Shown here: positions 15,273-23,410 of the stretch, in pieces
Numbering within the stretch: the stretch's first letter is position 1
Layout: each line of letters begins with the position of its first letter
Virus record (IMG/VR): IMGVR_UViG_3300010403_000032
Location: 1 to 42,863 of that record
Length of the DNA stretch: 42,863 nucleotides
From: a virus
Direction: 5' to 3' (one strand)
Made by a program: the position numbers and the translations under genes
Notes under the pieces: model-generated
Told to the model about the DNA's origin: nothing
Seen by the model: the letters and a program-made list of their open reading frames with translations, nothing else
The model's database searches: none

Positions 15273-18200
15273 GTGGCTACCGCCCACCGTTCGTCCCAGT
15301 CGGTGACGAACGGCACCGCCGGCACGTCAGTGACGGTCTCGAAGCCGGCCGGGATCATCGACACAGGTGCCAATCCGGGCCGGGATCACTTGATCGCCTT
15401 CGTCGCGGTCGTGGGTGTACCGACAATCACCGCGCCGGCTGGCTGGACCCAGATTGCCTCGGCGGTCGACGCCACCAATGCCGTGCGGATGCGGGCTTAC
15501 CGAAAACTCGCGTCCTCCGAGGGTGCGTCGTGGACGTGGACGCTCGGATCGTCGGTGCGTAACTGGGGCTGGGTCGGTGCGTACACCGGCGTCGACCCGA
15601 ACGACCCGGTCGTCGAATCGTCCACCGATCTGATTCTGGACACATCCACGACCATCCAGGACGCCTCCGCCGCGATACCCATCCACGGTCAAGGCGTGTC
15701 TGCGGCCAGCGGTGTCCGAGTTGCCTCGGGCGTCGCAACGACCTGGACCCACACGTCCACCGAGCGCGCCGACCTTTCCACCAACGCCGGTGCCGGCACC
15801 GACATCGCGGGCGTCATCGGCGACACCGCGTTCGCCACCGGGTTCGACGACAGCACCTACGGCCCAGCGATGGTGGCATCGCAAGCTCAGACCGCGGGCG
15901 TCGGGATCGTGCTGACGCTTCGCCCATACTTCGTGCCTTACACCGGCGCCGTGGCTGGCACGGGGCTCATCCTCGAAGCGGCGCTTGGCGTCGACCCCGA
16001 CACCGACTCGTCCGGATGGACATGGACCAATCTGACCTCGTTCGTACTCAACCCCTCCCGGCTCACCCTTACCCACGGTAGGGCCAGCCGCTCGACCGTA
16101 GCCGACCCAAGCCGGATGACGTTCACCTTGAAGAATCTGGCCGGCGAGTTCACCTCTCCCACGGGCGCCTACACCCCGTCAATGGTGCGCAACCTGCCGT
16201 TCCGGGTGCGACTCAACGGCTTCGGCACCGACGTGGGGGGGACCGGCTACCACCGGGGAACCATGTTCCTGGCCGCGATGCGGCCGCGCTGGGATACGTC
16301 GGCCAATTTCGCGGTGGTCGACGTGATGGCGGCTGGCCGGCTGGCGCGACTGCAGCAGCGTACCGACGTGCTGCACTCGGCGGCGTACACCGCACTTCAA
16401 GGAATCTCCGCCGACGCCGGCGTCTCTTCCCCGGTGGCCCACTGGCCATTCGAGGACGAGGCTGGTGCTACCTCCGCCGCCAGCGCGGTATCAGGCGTGA
16501 CGGCGGCAATCGTGTCGGGCCTCACCTTCGCCAGCGACTCCACCGTTCTCGGCTCCGCTCCCCTAGCCACCCTGTCGGCCACTTCGACGATCAGTGCCAC
16601 CATCCCCACGTATGTCGACACCGGCACGTGGACGGCGATGTTCGCAGCCACCGTTCCCACCGAGCCCGCGGCGGCGACCACGCTGCTTGAGGTTTCCACC
16701 ACCGGCACCGCGCGGACCTGGCGGGTCAGCCTCACCCCCGGCGCCCCGAGTGCGTTGACGCTGCAAGCCTTTGACGGAGCCGGAACATCACTCCTGTCCA
16801 CCAGTGTCAACGTCACTGAAGCCAGCTATTACGCGGCGCCAATCTTCTACACCCTGACGACGACCCAGAACGGCACGGGCGTCGACTACGCACTGAACGG
16901 CTACCTCAGCGACGGCACCGGCGTTGGAGCGACGGGGACACTAGCGTCCAACTCGGCCGGCCGGGCGACCAGATTTGGCCAAGGTGCGGCAGCGGGACTC
17001 AATGGGGTCGGGTTCGGGCAGCTGGCGCTGCACGTGGACTCTGGCGCCGATGGGGCACTCGCCGCGGTACCGGTACTGACCGGCAACTCGGTCGGCGGAG
17101 ACGAGACCTGGGAACGATTCCAGCGGCTGTGCCTAGAACAGGGCGTCCCCTCCACGGTGGACCAGGCCCTGCCTTACGTGGATGCGGCGATGGGCCGTCA
17201 GTCGGTCAGCACTCTCATGTCTCTGCTGCGCGAGTGCGAGACGGTCGAGAACACCGTCTTGAACGACTCCGGCCAACTGGTCGGGGAAACCGGAACGTTG
17301 TGGCTGCCCGGCCGGGCAGCGCGGGAGAATATCGACACCAGCATGACGCTGGACGTCGCATCTGGGCATGTCGCGCCACCGTTCGAGCCGATCCTGGACG
17401 ACCAGGACATCGTCAATGACGTCGAGGTCTCCAACACCAACGGCTCCTCGGCCAGGGTTACCGACGAGACCTCAATCACGATTGAGGGCCGTTACCGCGA
17501 ACTGGTCAGCGTCAACACATTCGACGACCTACTCCTGGCCGATATGGCCGGCTGGCGGGTCAACCTCGGCACCGTCGGCGGCATGCGGTTCCCATCCGTC
17601 GGCTGGAACTTGCGCCGTAGTCCGGAACTGGCGCAGCAGTGGATGGCCTGCCGCCTGTTCCACCGCATCGATGCCACCAACCCGCCTTCGCAATACCCAC
17701 CCGAAGACATCCAGGCAATCCTGGAGGGCTACACCGAGACGTTCGGCTCGGAAGAGTGGACCGTGCGGGCCAACCTTTCGCCATTCGAACCCAACAAGGT
17801 TTTCGAAGTGGCCGACACCACGGCGGACCAGAACCAGTGGGCAGGGCGTCTGGCCGGTGACGAGCAGGCGGCCATCCGGGTCGCCGTCGACGACAATGAC
17901 ACCTCGGTCGAGATCGACCCGAACTTCTACCGTTGGACCACGGCAGCGGACGACTTCGACCCGGATCTGAGGGTCCGCATCGGACGGTCCGGCATCGACC
18001 CCGGCGAGGTCGTGACCGTGTCTTCCATCGCCACGACGGCGGGGACCTACGTCGCCGCCGGCGCAATGGCCAGCGCCGACAATGCCGCCGTCACGCCGGC
18101 CCTGTACGCGGGCGCGACCGCACGTGACCTGATCTGCGTCCTGGCCCGGATACGTTCGACCAGCGCTGGAACCCTGTCCATCACTGCCGGTTACACCAGG

Positions 18201-18791
18201 ATGCCGATCCCCGGTCTGTCCGCTACGTCGACCATGCAGCTCTACGCCAAGGTTCACGACGGCAGCGAGTCAGACCCGACGGTCACACCATCTGGTGGCG
18301 CCGCCGGGGACACGGTGTCGGCCGTCACGTTCGGCCTGCGTGGCACACCCTGCACCCTCGACGATTTGACCGACATCATCATCACCGGATACGGCCAGCT
18401 CAACGCTTCGGCGCAGAACATCGCCTATCCCGGCGTCTACCCGCGGTATCAGGAGGGCTGCATCGTCCTGGCCCTGGGCGGCAAGGATGACGACTGGACC
18501 TCGGTCGCGGCGCTGTCCGGCTTCACCGAAGCCGTGGACTCCTCAACCACCACCGGCAACGACCAGGGCCTGGTCGTGGATTACGTCATCCAGACCACAC
18601 CGGCCGTCGTCAATGAGGGCAGTTTCACCGTTACCGGTGGCGCCAGCGCCATATCTCACGGAGCGGTCCTAGCTATAGCCGCCGGATACCAGACCCTGAC
18701 GGTCGCGGCACGAAGCGTGAACAACGTCGTCAAATCTCATGCCGCCGCGACGAGGGTCGAGGTTGAAGATGCTTTTGTCGAGGGGCTCTGA
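15273..18791 (+). CDS. Large minor tail protein (baseplate/distal tail region)
   Basis: 1172 aa from GTG one base after the tape measure stop. Region 1 (about 1-225) is a surface-type beta domain (AGIIDTGANPGRDHLIAFVAV, ITAPAGWTQI). Region 2 (about 230-380) is distal-tail-like (SGWTWTNLTSFVLNPSRLTL, RPRWDTSANFAVVDVMAAGRLARLQ). Region 3 (about 385-610) resembles a LamG/concanavalin fold (SPVAHWPFEDEAGATSAASA). Region 4 (about 620-860) is baseplate hub-like (LDDQDIVNDVEVSN, ILEGYTETFGSEEWTVR). A final beta-rich domain follows from about 880. It probably links tube to tip and contacts the host. Domain limits are approximate. Confidence 0.83.
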   Translation: MATAHRSSQSVTNGTAGTSVTVSKPAGIIDTGANPGRDHLIAFVAVVGVPTITAPAGWTQIASAVDATNAVRMRAYRKLASSEGASWTWTLGSSVRNWGWVGAYTGVDPNDPVVESSTDLILDTSTTIQDASAAIPIHGQGVSAASGVRVASGVATTWTHTSTERADLSTNAGAGTDIAGVIGDTAFATGFDDSTYGPAMVASQAQTAGVGIVLTLRPYFVPYTGAVAGTGLILEAALGVDPDTDSSGWTWTNLTSFVLNPSRLTLTHGRASRSTVADPSRMTFTLKNLAGEFTSPTGAYTPSMVRNLPFRVRLNGFGTDVGGTGYHRGTMFLAAMRPRWDTSANFAVVDVMAAGRLARLQQRTDVLHSAAYTALQGISADAGVSSPVAHWPFEDEAGATSAASAVSGVTAAIVSGLTFASDSTVLGSAPLATLSATSTISATIPTYVDTGTWTAMFAATVPTEPAAATTLLEVSTTGTARTWRVSLTPGAPSALTLQAFDGAGTSLLSTSVNVTEASYYAAPIFYTLTTTQNGTGVDYALNGYLSDGTGVGATGTLASNSAGRATRFGQGAAAGLNGVGFGQLALHVDSGADGALAAVPVLTGNSVGGDETWERFQRLCLEQGVPSTVDQALPYVDAAMGRQSVSTLMSLLRECETVENTVLNDSGQLVGETGTLWLPGRAARENIDTSMTLDVASGHVAPPFEPILDDQDIVNDVEVSNTNGSSARVTDETSITIEGRYRELVSVNTFDDLLLADMAGWRVNLGTVGGMRFPSVGWNLRRSPELAQQWMACRLFHRIDATNPPSQYPPEDIQAILEGYTETFGSEEWTVRANLSPFEPNKVFEVADTTADQNQWAGRLAGDEQAAIRVAVDDNDTSVEIDPNFYRWTTAADDFDPDLRVRIGRSGIDPGEVVTVSSIATTAGTYVAAGAMASADNAAVTPALYAGATARDLICVLARIRSTSAGTLSITAGYTRMPIPGLSATSTMQLYAKVHDGSESDPTVTPSGGAAGDTVSAVTFGLRGTPCTLDDLTDIIITGYGQLNASAQNIAYPGVYPRYQEGCIVLALGGKDDDWTSVAALSGFTEAVDSSTTTGNDQGLVVDYVIQTTPAVVNEGSFTVTGGASAISHGAVLAIAAGYQTLTVAARSVNNVVKSHAAATRVEVEDAFVEGL

Positions 18792-18797
18792 GTACTG

Positions 18798-19301
18798 ATG
18801 GCATTCACCGCCGCCCCAGCGGCTGGGGCGAAGCTGCGCGCCTCGGTCCTCAACGCTCTCATCACCGAGGTCCGCCCAGTTAGCGCCCGTAAGACATCGA
18901 CCCAGACGGTCAACAACTCCACGACTCTGGTGAACGACACCGAGTTGTTCGTCGCGGCCGAGGCGAGTGTCACGTATCTGGCGGAAATCAAGATCTATTA
19001 CAACTCGGGTACCACGCCCGACATTAAATTCGCGCTGACCGTCCCCGCCGGCACGACGGGTACTTGGGGCGGCGTCGGCTACGACACCGCCAGTGCACTG
19101 CTGACATTCGGGCCGCTGTCCATCGCGGTAGCGCTTCCGTTCGGCGGGCTGGCGGCAGACAAAGAAGCCCGCCTCAACGCGGTCATAGTCACCTCTACCA
19201 CCGCCGGCACGATCCAGGTGCAGTGGGCGCAGAACACGCTCAACGCGAGCAACACCAACGTTCTGGCCGGATCCTACATAACCCTGAAACGGATCTCATG
19301 A
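18798..19301 (+). CDS. Minor tail or tail-tip protein, unknown family
   Basis: 167 aa from ATG 18798. It starts AFTAAPAAGAKLRASVLNALI, a helix that often anchors small tail proteins, and then becomes a beta-rich domain (TTLVNDTELFVAAEASVTYLAE, WGGVGYDTASALLTFGP). It resembles the trimeric small fibre proteins found in actinophage tail modules. It overlaps the next gene by 4 nt, so the two products may work together. Confidence 0.68.
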   Translation: MAFTAAPAAGAKLRASVLNALITEVRPVSARKTSTQTVNNSTTLVNDTELFVAAEASVTYLAEIKIYYNSGTTPDIKFALTVPAGTTGTWGGVGYDTASALLTFGPLSIAVALPFGGLAADKEARLNAVIVTSTTAGTIQVQWAQNTLNASNTNVLAGSYITLKRIS

Positions 19302-20647
19302 CAGCGGTCTCCTGTACCCGAGCCGACATCACGCCCGGCGTGACGCTCCCGGCCATGTCCGAGATGGGCGGCTACGGCACCGCCACCGGGCCGCGGCTGG
19401 CCACCGGCACCTACTCGCCGCTGATGGCCCGGGTCACGATCTTGTGGACCCCCATGCCGCACGCGATAATCACCCTGGACGTGCTGACGATCCCGCCGGC
19501 CTGGCATCAGGCGCTGCGGCCCCGGCTGGTCGCGCTCGCACCGTGGATGTCCTCGGATGTCGCGATCCTGTGCACCCACACCCACAACGGCCCGATGACC
19601 CTGTCGCACCCGGATCCGTGGATCACCTATGCCGCAACCGATCTGGGCCCGGCCACCGCCTACTGGGCCGCCCTGGCCGACCAGGTGGTGCAGTTCGTCA
19701 CCGATGCGCTGAACACTCCCCAGACCCCGGTGACTCTGGACTACCAGTCGATCACCCAGAACTGGTCGACGCCGCGTACCCAGCCGGTGACGTACACCGA
19801 GACCGCGGTTCCGGTGCTGGTGGCTCGGGATCTGTCCGGCCAGCCGAAAGCGGTGCTGTTCGGCTACGGGACGCACGCCGTGACCGCCGGCACCCAGAAC
19901 CGCTGGGACGGGGACTATCCGGCCGCTGCCTGCTCCGTCATCGAGGCCGACATCCCCGGCTGCCACGCGCAGTTCATCCCCGGCTCGGGTGGGGACCAGG
20001 ACCCGGTGGGTACGCGGTCGTGGCGGTTGCGGGACAAACTCGGCGCCCAACTCGGTTCGGCAGTGATAACCGCCCTGGCCACGCCGGGCCGGTCACTGGT
20101 CGGCCCGATCACCTCGTCACTGACCTCGGTCGCGGTGCCGCTACAGGTGCCGGCCAACGACACTGAGCGCGCCGCCCGACGGGCCGAGTACGTCAAGCGC
20201 GACGGGGTCAACGCGGCACTGTACGACGCGGTGCCGTACTACCGCCGCCACGCTCCGATCGCCCGCGCCATGATCGACAACAACACCGATCCGCACTTTG
20301 TCGACGTGCCGATCGGGGTCTGGCGCCTAGGTAACCTGCGCATGTTGTGGATGGGGGGCGAGCCGGTCAGTGGCTTTGGTCGCTGGGTCCGTGACCACTA
20401 CGGCGGCACCAGCGGCATCCTCGTCGGCGGGTACGCCAACGAGGTGCCGTGCTACGTGGTCGGCGCGACGTTCTTCGCGCCGACCGACACCAACGGCTCG
20501 TACGAGGGCGGTTGGAACACGCTAGACCGGGACTGCGCGGGCGAGTCGGCCTGTTGCTATGGCCTGCCCTGGCATTTCAAGCCCGGACTCAACTCGGGCG
20601 ACGCTGAGCCGACGATCCTCGCCGCGCTCACCGCGGCGCTGGCGTAG
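19298..20647 (+). CDS. Neutral/alkaline ceramidase-like hydrolase
   Basis: 449 aa from ATG 19298 (ATGA overlap). It shows the neutral ceramidase N-terminal pattern from start to end: TRADITPGVTLPAMSEMGGYG; ILCTHTHNGPM (H94, H96); LFGYGTHAVTAGTQNRWDGDYPAA (H193); FIPGSGGDQDP (230s); LWMGGEPVSGF (E355); VGGYANEVPCYVVG; SYEGGWNTL. The zinc ligands expected in the family (two His, Glu, Tyr) all have counterparts. In true ceramidases GDxSPN carries a serine; here it is GDQDP, as in many bacterial relatives of unproven substrate. There is no signal peptide. Lying between a minor tail gene and the endolysin, it is probably virion-associated or released at lysis. It would hydrolyse an amide such as an N-acyl lipid. 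Substrate unknown. Confidence 0.82.
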   Translation: MTAVSCTRADITPGVTLPAMSEMGGYGTATGPRLATGTYSPLMARVTILWTPMPHAIITLDVLTIPPAWHQALRPRLVALAPWMSSDVAILCTHTHNGPMTLSHPDPWITYAATDLGPATAYWAALADQVVQFVTDALNTPQTPVTLDYQSITQNWSTPRTQPVTYTETAVPVLVARDLSGQPKAVLFGYGTHAVTAGTQNRWDGDYPAAACSVIEADIPGCHAQFIPGSGGDQDPVGTRSWRLRDKLGAQLGSAVITALATPGRSLVGPITSSLTSVAVPLQVPANDTERAARRAEYVKRDGVNAALYDAVPYYRRHAPIARAMIDNNTDPHFVDVPIGVWRLGNLRMLWMGGEPVSGFGRWVRDHYGGTSGILVGGYANEVPCYVVGATFFAPTDTNGSYEGGWNTLDRDCAGESACCYGLPWHFKPGLNSGDAEPTILAALTAALA

Positions 20648-20658
20648 AGGAGGCGAAC

Positions 20659-21525
20659 ATGGCCCGCTGGACCGACCTGGCCGCGTGGCGCGGCCCTACC
20701 GTCAACTGCGGCGACGGCGACCAGTACCCGAACGAAGGCGAAGACCGGATGCGTGAGCAGCGCGGTCTGGTCATCCACATCGCCGAGGGCTACTACGAGG
20801 GCACCATCGGGTACCAGAAGAACTCCGACGTGAACGTGTCCAGCCACTTCGTCCTGGCCGGCCCTCGCGACATCCCGCACGGCGGCCGGGACGGCCAACT
20901 CGCCCAAGTCGTTGACACCGACATCGCAGCGTGGACGCAGCGGGCAGGCAATGGCCACTGGCTATCCGTCGAGTGCTCCGGCTTCACCCCCGACAAGCTG
21001 TCGCCTGCGCAACTCGAATCTGTCGCGCAGCTCTTCGCCCGGGCCCACCGCGAGTACGGGGTGCCGCTGCAGATCGCGTACAACCCACAGGGCCGCGGCC
21101 TTGGGCACCACTCGATGGGGACCAACGGCCACAGCGTCCCCACCGACAACTGGACCGGGCCGACGTGGGGGCACGAAGACTGCCCCGGCCCGGCCATCGT
21201 CGGACAGAAGCCGGCCATTGTGGCCCGGGCCATCCAGATCGTGAGCGGAGGAGATGACGTGAGCGCAGCAGACGTGTGGGCGTACCGGTTCAAGGGCAAG
21301 CACGACGACGGGACCTCGTACGACTTCTCGGCGCAGGAGATGCTCACCGGCGCCAACCAGGCCGCCTGGCGGGCGGTGCAACTCCTCGAAGAGGCGGCCG
21401 GCTCCGGCGGCACCGTTCCGCCCGGTGCTGTTGGTCTGACCGCCGAAGCGCTGCAGCAGATCCAGGCGATCGTCGACCAGGAGCTGGACGAGCAGTCCCG
21501 CGCTGGCGCCGACAACGACGCCTGA
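20659..21525 (+). CDS. Endolysin, N-acetylmuramoyl-L-alanine amidase
   Basis: 288 aa from ATG with an AGGAGGC site. Amidase_2 domain: GLVIHIAEGYYEG (H40 zinc ligand), SSHFVLAG, WLSVECSGFTPDKLS (E105), GRGLGHHSMG (H150/H151), WGHEDCPGPAI (C175). It cuts the bond between MurNAc and L-Ala. After residue 195 comes a linker and an actinophage-type C-terminal region (AADVWAYRFKGKHDDGTSYDF), then an acidic end. No secretion signal, so it depends on a holin. Confidence 0.93.
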   Translation: MARWTDLAAWRGPTVNCGDGDQYPNEGEDRMREQRGLVIHIAEGYYEGTIGYQKNSDVNVSSHFVLAGPRDIPHGGRDGQLAQVVDTDIAAWTQRAGNGHWLSVECSGFTPDKLSPAQLESVAQLFARAHREYGVPLQIAYNPQGRGLGHHSMGTNGHSVPTDNWTGPTWGHEDCPGPAIVGQKPAIVARAIQIVSGGDDVSAADVWAYRFKGKHDDGTSYDFSAQEMLTGANQAAWRAVQLLEEAAGSGGTVPPGAVGLTAEALQQIQAIVDQELDEQSRAGADNDA

Positions 21526-21526
21526 C

Positions 21527-22039
21527 GTGCAGACCGTCCTCGTCGCCGTCCTCGGCACGGCTGGGATCATCCTCAGCCCGGCCATACTCGCCTACATCAC
21601 CGGCCGGCAGCGCCGGCACGAGAAGCTGGAGGACTACGCCCGCCAGGACCTGGTCGCCGAGCGGGTCACCGAAGCTGCGGACAAGACCCGGGAGGTCGCC
21701 CATCAGGCAGCCGAGGCGGCGAGGCTACTGGTGGCGTCCAACCTTGTCGCGGCTGAGACCGCCGCCGCCGCGACCGCGCTGACGAACGGGAAGCTGGACC
21801 AGATCCACACCCTGGTCAACTCGAACATGACCGCGGCGATGCAGGCCGAACTCGACGCGACCCGGGCGCTGCTGGCGATGATGCGCGAGTTCCGCGACTT
21901 CAAGGCCACCGCCGGCAAGCCAGCCTCGCGGCAGGCTCTGGCGGCGATCGAGGAGACAGAACGCAAGGTCGGCGAATTGGCCACGACCCTGGACGACCGG
22001 CTCGCCCAGACCCGAGTCCCGCAGACGGAAGGGAACTGA
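21527..22039 (+). CDS. Membrane-anchored coiled-coil protein of the lysis region
   Basis: 170 aa from GTG. One N-terminal membrane helix (TVLVAVLGTAGIILSPAILAY) is followed by a long charged and Ala-rich helix (RRHEKLEDYARQDLVAERVTE, AETAAAATALTNGKLDQIHTL). Similar proteins follow endolysins in many actinophages and are sometimes labelled membrane proteins. It may support holin or act as an inner-membrane lysis factor; no enzyme motif is present. Confidence 0.75.
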   Translation: MQTVLVAVLGTAGIILSPAILAYITGRQRRHEKLEDYARQDLVAERVTEAADKTREVAHQAAEAARLLVASNLVAAETAAAATALTNGKLDQIHTLVNSNMTAAMQAELDATRALLAMMREFRDFKATAGKPASRQALAAIEETERKVGELATTLDDRLAQTRVPQTEGN

Positions 22040-22041
22040 CC

Positions 22042-22179
22042 ATGTTCGCGATCCTGGCCCTGTTGGCGTTCGTGCTGGCCTTGTTCGACGTGACGATCGG
22101 AAGCATCGACCTGGTCGTGCTGGGGCTGTGCTTCGTCGCCGCCCACCTGATCTACGCCTGGACCCCCTGGCGCCGCTAA
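22042..22179 (+). CDS. 45-aa double-membrane-helix protein
   Basis: ATG 22042 follows the previous stop with GGAA upstream. Two hydrophobic helices (AILALLAFVLALFDVTIG and IDLVVLGLCFVAAHLIYA) with a basic end (WRR). The short size and position fit a holin or anti-holin partner. Function inferred. Confidence 0.65.
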   Translation: MFAILALLAFVLALFDVTIGSIDLVVLGLCFVAAHLIYAWTPWRR

Positions 22180-22191
22180 CGCACCACCCCC

Positions 22192-22214
22192 CTCCGGCCT
22201 AGACCCCGCCGGAG
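22192..22214 (+). terminator. Small hairpin that carries a repeated element
   Basis: CTCCGGC (22192-22198) pairs with GCCGGAG (22208-22214) around a 9-nt loop. It contains a 17-nt element that recurs at 23142. With no T-tract it may be a weak terminator or a regulatory hairpin in front of the next small gene. Confidence 0.4.
22195..22211 (+). repeat. 17-bp direct repeat, copy 1
   Basis: The 17 bases CGGCCTAGACCCCGCCG occur here and again at 23142-23158. Both copies are in non-coding gaps about 30 nt before the start of a small membrane gene (22244 and 23186). Confidence 0.7.
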
Positions 22215-22243
22215 ATCGACTTACCGGCCGAGTAGAGGGGACC

Positions 22244-22435
22244 ATGATCCGTGACGTGCTGCTGGCAGTCCACGCTCTCGCCTGGCTCGTCGTTGTGGTG
22301 ATCACTGCACTGCGCACGGGTGAGGTGCCGGCCGAACTGTGGGCCGTCCTGCCGTTCGGCATCGGCGGGATCATGGCCGCGTTCCGGGCCGACGGAATGA
22401 TCCGCCCACGGGGCCGACACGCGGAGGATGAATGA
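22244..22435 (+). CDS. Small two-helix membrane protein, holin-like
   Basis: 63 aa from ATG with GAGGGG upstream. Two membrane segments (VLLAVHALAWLVVVVITAL and LWAVLPFGIGGIMAAF) and a charged tail (RPRGRHAEDE) give a class II holin layout. A better holin candidate lies at 23186, so this may be a partner or antiholin. Confidence 0.68.
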   Translation: MIRDVLLAVHALAWLVVVVITALRTGEVPAELWAVLPFGIGGIMAAFRADGMIRPRGRHAEDE

Positions 22436-22536
22436 GCTACCTCACCGAGGTCAGCGTCTGGATCCTGCTTGGCGCGGCCTCCGGGACCACGCTCGGGGCG
22501 CTGTTGCGCCGGGCGGTGATCAGGAGTCGTCGGTGA
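22432..22536 (+). CDS. 34-aa single-helix membrane peptide
   Basis: ATG 22432 overlaps the previous stop (ATGA) and its stop overlaps the next GTG. It reads SYLTEVSVWILLGAASGTTL and then a basic end (RRAVIRSRR). One membrane helix. Overlaps on both sides support translation, although it is very short. Confidence 0.55.
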   Translation: MSYLTEVSVWILLGAASGTTLGALLRRAVIRSRR

Positions 22537-22907
22537 TCGGCCGGCGCCGGTTCGTGGAGTGGTCGCTGATCGCGGCCTCGGTCCTGGCGCTGATCATGTC
22601 TATGGTGTCGAGTTGCCAGTCCCGCTCATATGCCCGCTGCCAGTCGGCGGTGTCCGAGGCGCTGATCGCGGCGACCAACGCTCGAGCGGACGCGGCCGAG
22701 CGGGACCGCCAGTCCGACCGGGACGAGTCCGCCGCGACGGCCGAACTGATCCGGACCGTGTTCACGGTGCAGACCCCCGCCGAACGGATTGCGGCGTACC
22801 GGGCGTACCGGTCGGCCTTGGACGGGGTCAACACCCGCCGCGCTGCGGCCGAGGCCGATCGCGCCACCCACCCGTTGCCGGCCCCGCCGTCTCAGGTGTG
22901 CGGCTGA
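22533..22907 (+). CDS. Membrane-anchored coiled-coil protein, spanin-like layout
   Basis: 124 aa from GTG 22533 (GTGA overlap). The first 35 residues hold a basic start, a membrane helix and a Cys (WSLIAASVLALIMSMVSSCQS), which may be a lipid-attachment site. The rest is a charged helix (ATNARADAAERDRQSDRDES, YRAYRSALDGVNTRRAAAEA). This Rz-type layout also occurs in actinophage lysis regions. Its end overlaps a minus-strand gene by 16 bp. Confidence 0.65.
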   Translation: MIGRRRFVEWSLIAASVLALIMSMVSSCQSRSYARCQSAVSEALIAATNARADAAERDRQSDRDESAATAELIRTVFTVQTPAERIAAYRAYRSALDGVNTRRAAAEADRATHPLPAPPSQVCG

Positions 22908-23101
22908 CCGACGTGCTCGGGCGGCCACATCTCCCATCGGCACCCGTTGACCCGGCACAGCTGGACGTGGTGCCCGCCGTATTCGGCCCCGGCGCAGGAG
23001 CACTGCACCCACGACTGGTTGATCTTCCCCGGCCCCAGCGGGTGGCCGTTGTCGCAGCGCTCGGGGATCCACTTCGGCCACCACTCCGGGAGCTTCGCCA
23101 T
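22892..23101 (-). CDS. Antisense-oriented zinc-ribbon-type protein
   Basis: 69 aa on the minus strand; an upstream ATG at 23125 gives 77 aa. The sequence is protein-like and Cys/His-rich: PEWWPKWIPERCDNGHPLGPG, WVQCSCAGAEYGGHHVQLC, RVNGCRWEMWPP. The RCDNGHxLGPG start with paired Cys and His is typical of small actinobacterial zinc-binding proteins. It is the only minus-strand gene inside the late block, so it may be a separately expressed cargo gene. No strong ribosome site precedes either start. Confidence 0.65.
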   Translation of the reverse strand: MAKLPEWWPKWIPERCDNGHPLGPGKINQSWVQCSCAGAEYGGHHVQLCRVNGCRWEMWPPEHVGQPHT

Positions 23102-23141
23102 CTCGTGATCGTAGGACCGCACCATCCGTGCACAACGCCGA

Positions 23142-23158
23142 CGGCCTAGACCCCGCCG
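23142..23158 (+). repeat. 17-bp direct repeat, copy 2
   Basis: Identical to 22195-22211. It ends 27 nt before the holin start at 23186 and lies just upstream of its GGAAGG ribosome site. Confidence 0.7.
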
Positions 23159-23185
23159 CCGGTACCGCAACGGAAGGAACACCGC

Positions 23186-23410
23186 ATGTGGACCGCGAAG
23201 TTCTGGAAAGACGCCGCCGAGCGGGCGGTTAAGTCCGCCGCTCAGGGGCTGGTGCTGTACCTCACTGGCGGTCAGGTGTTCGACGCCTGGCGCACCAACT
23301 GGGCCGCCGCCGGCTCCATCGCGGGTAGCGCCGCTCTGCTCTCGCTGCTGAGTTCGATCATCTCCAGCTTCGTCGGCAACTCCACTTCGGCCTCGCTGGT
23401 GACCAAGTGA
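23186..23410 (+). CDS. r1t-type holin
   Basis: 74 aa from ATG with GGAAGG upstream. [21 protein letters not shown] at the start and the second hydrophobic segment [20 protein letters not shown], ending SASLVTK, are typical of the phage r1t holin family. It would form membrane lesions that release the endolysin. Confidence 0.88.
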   Translation: MWTAKFWKDAAERAVKSAAQGLVLYLTGGQVFDAWRTNWAAAGSIAGSAALLSLLSSIISSFVGNSTSASLVTK

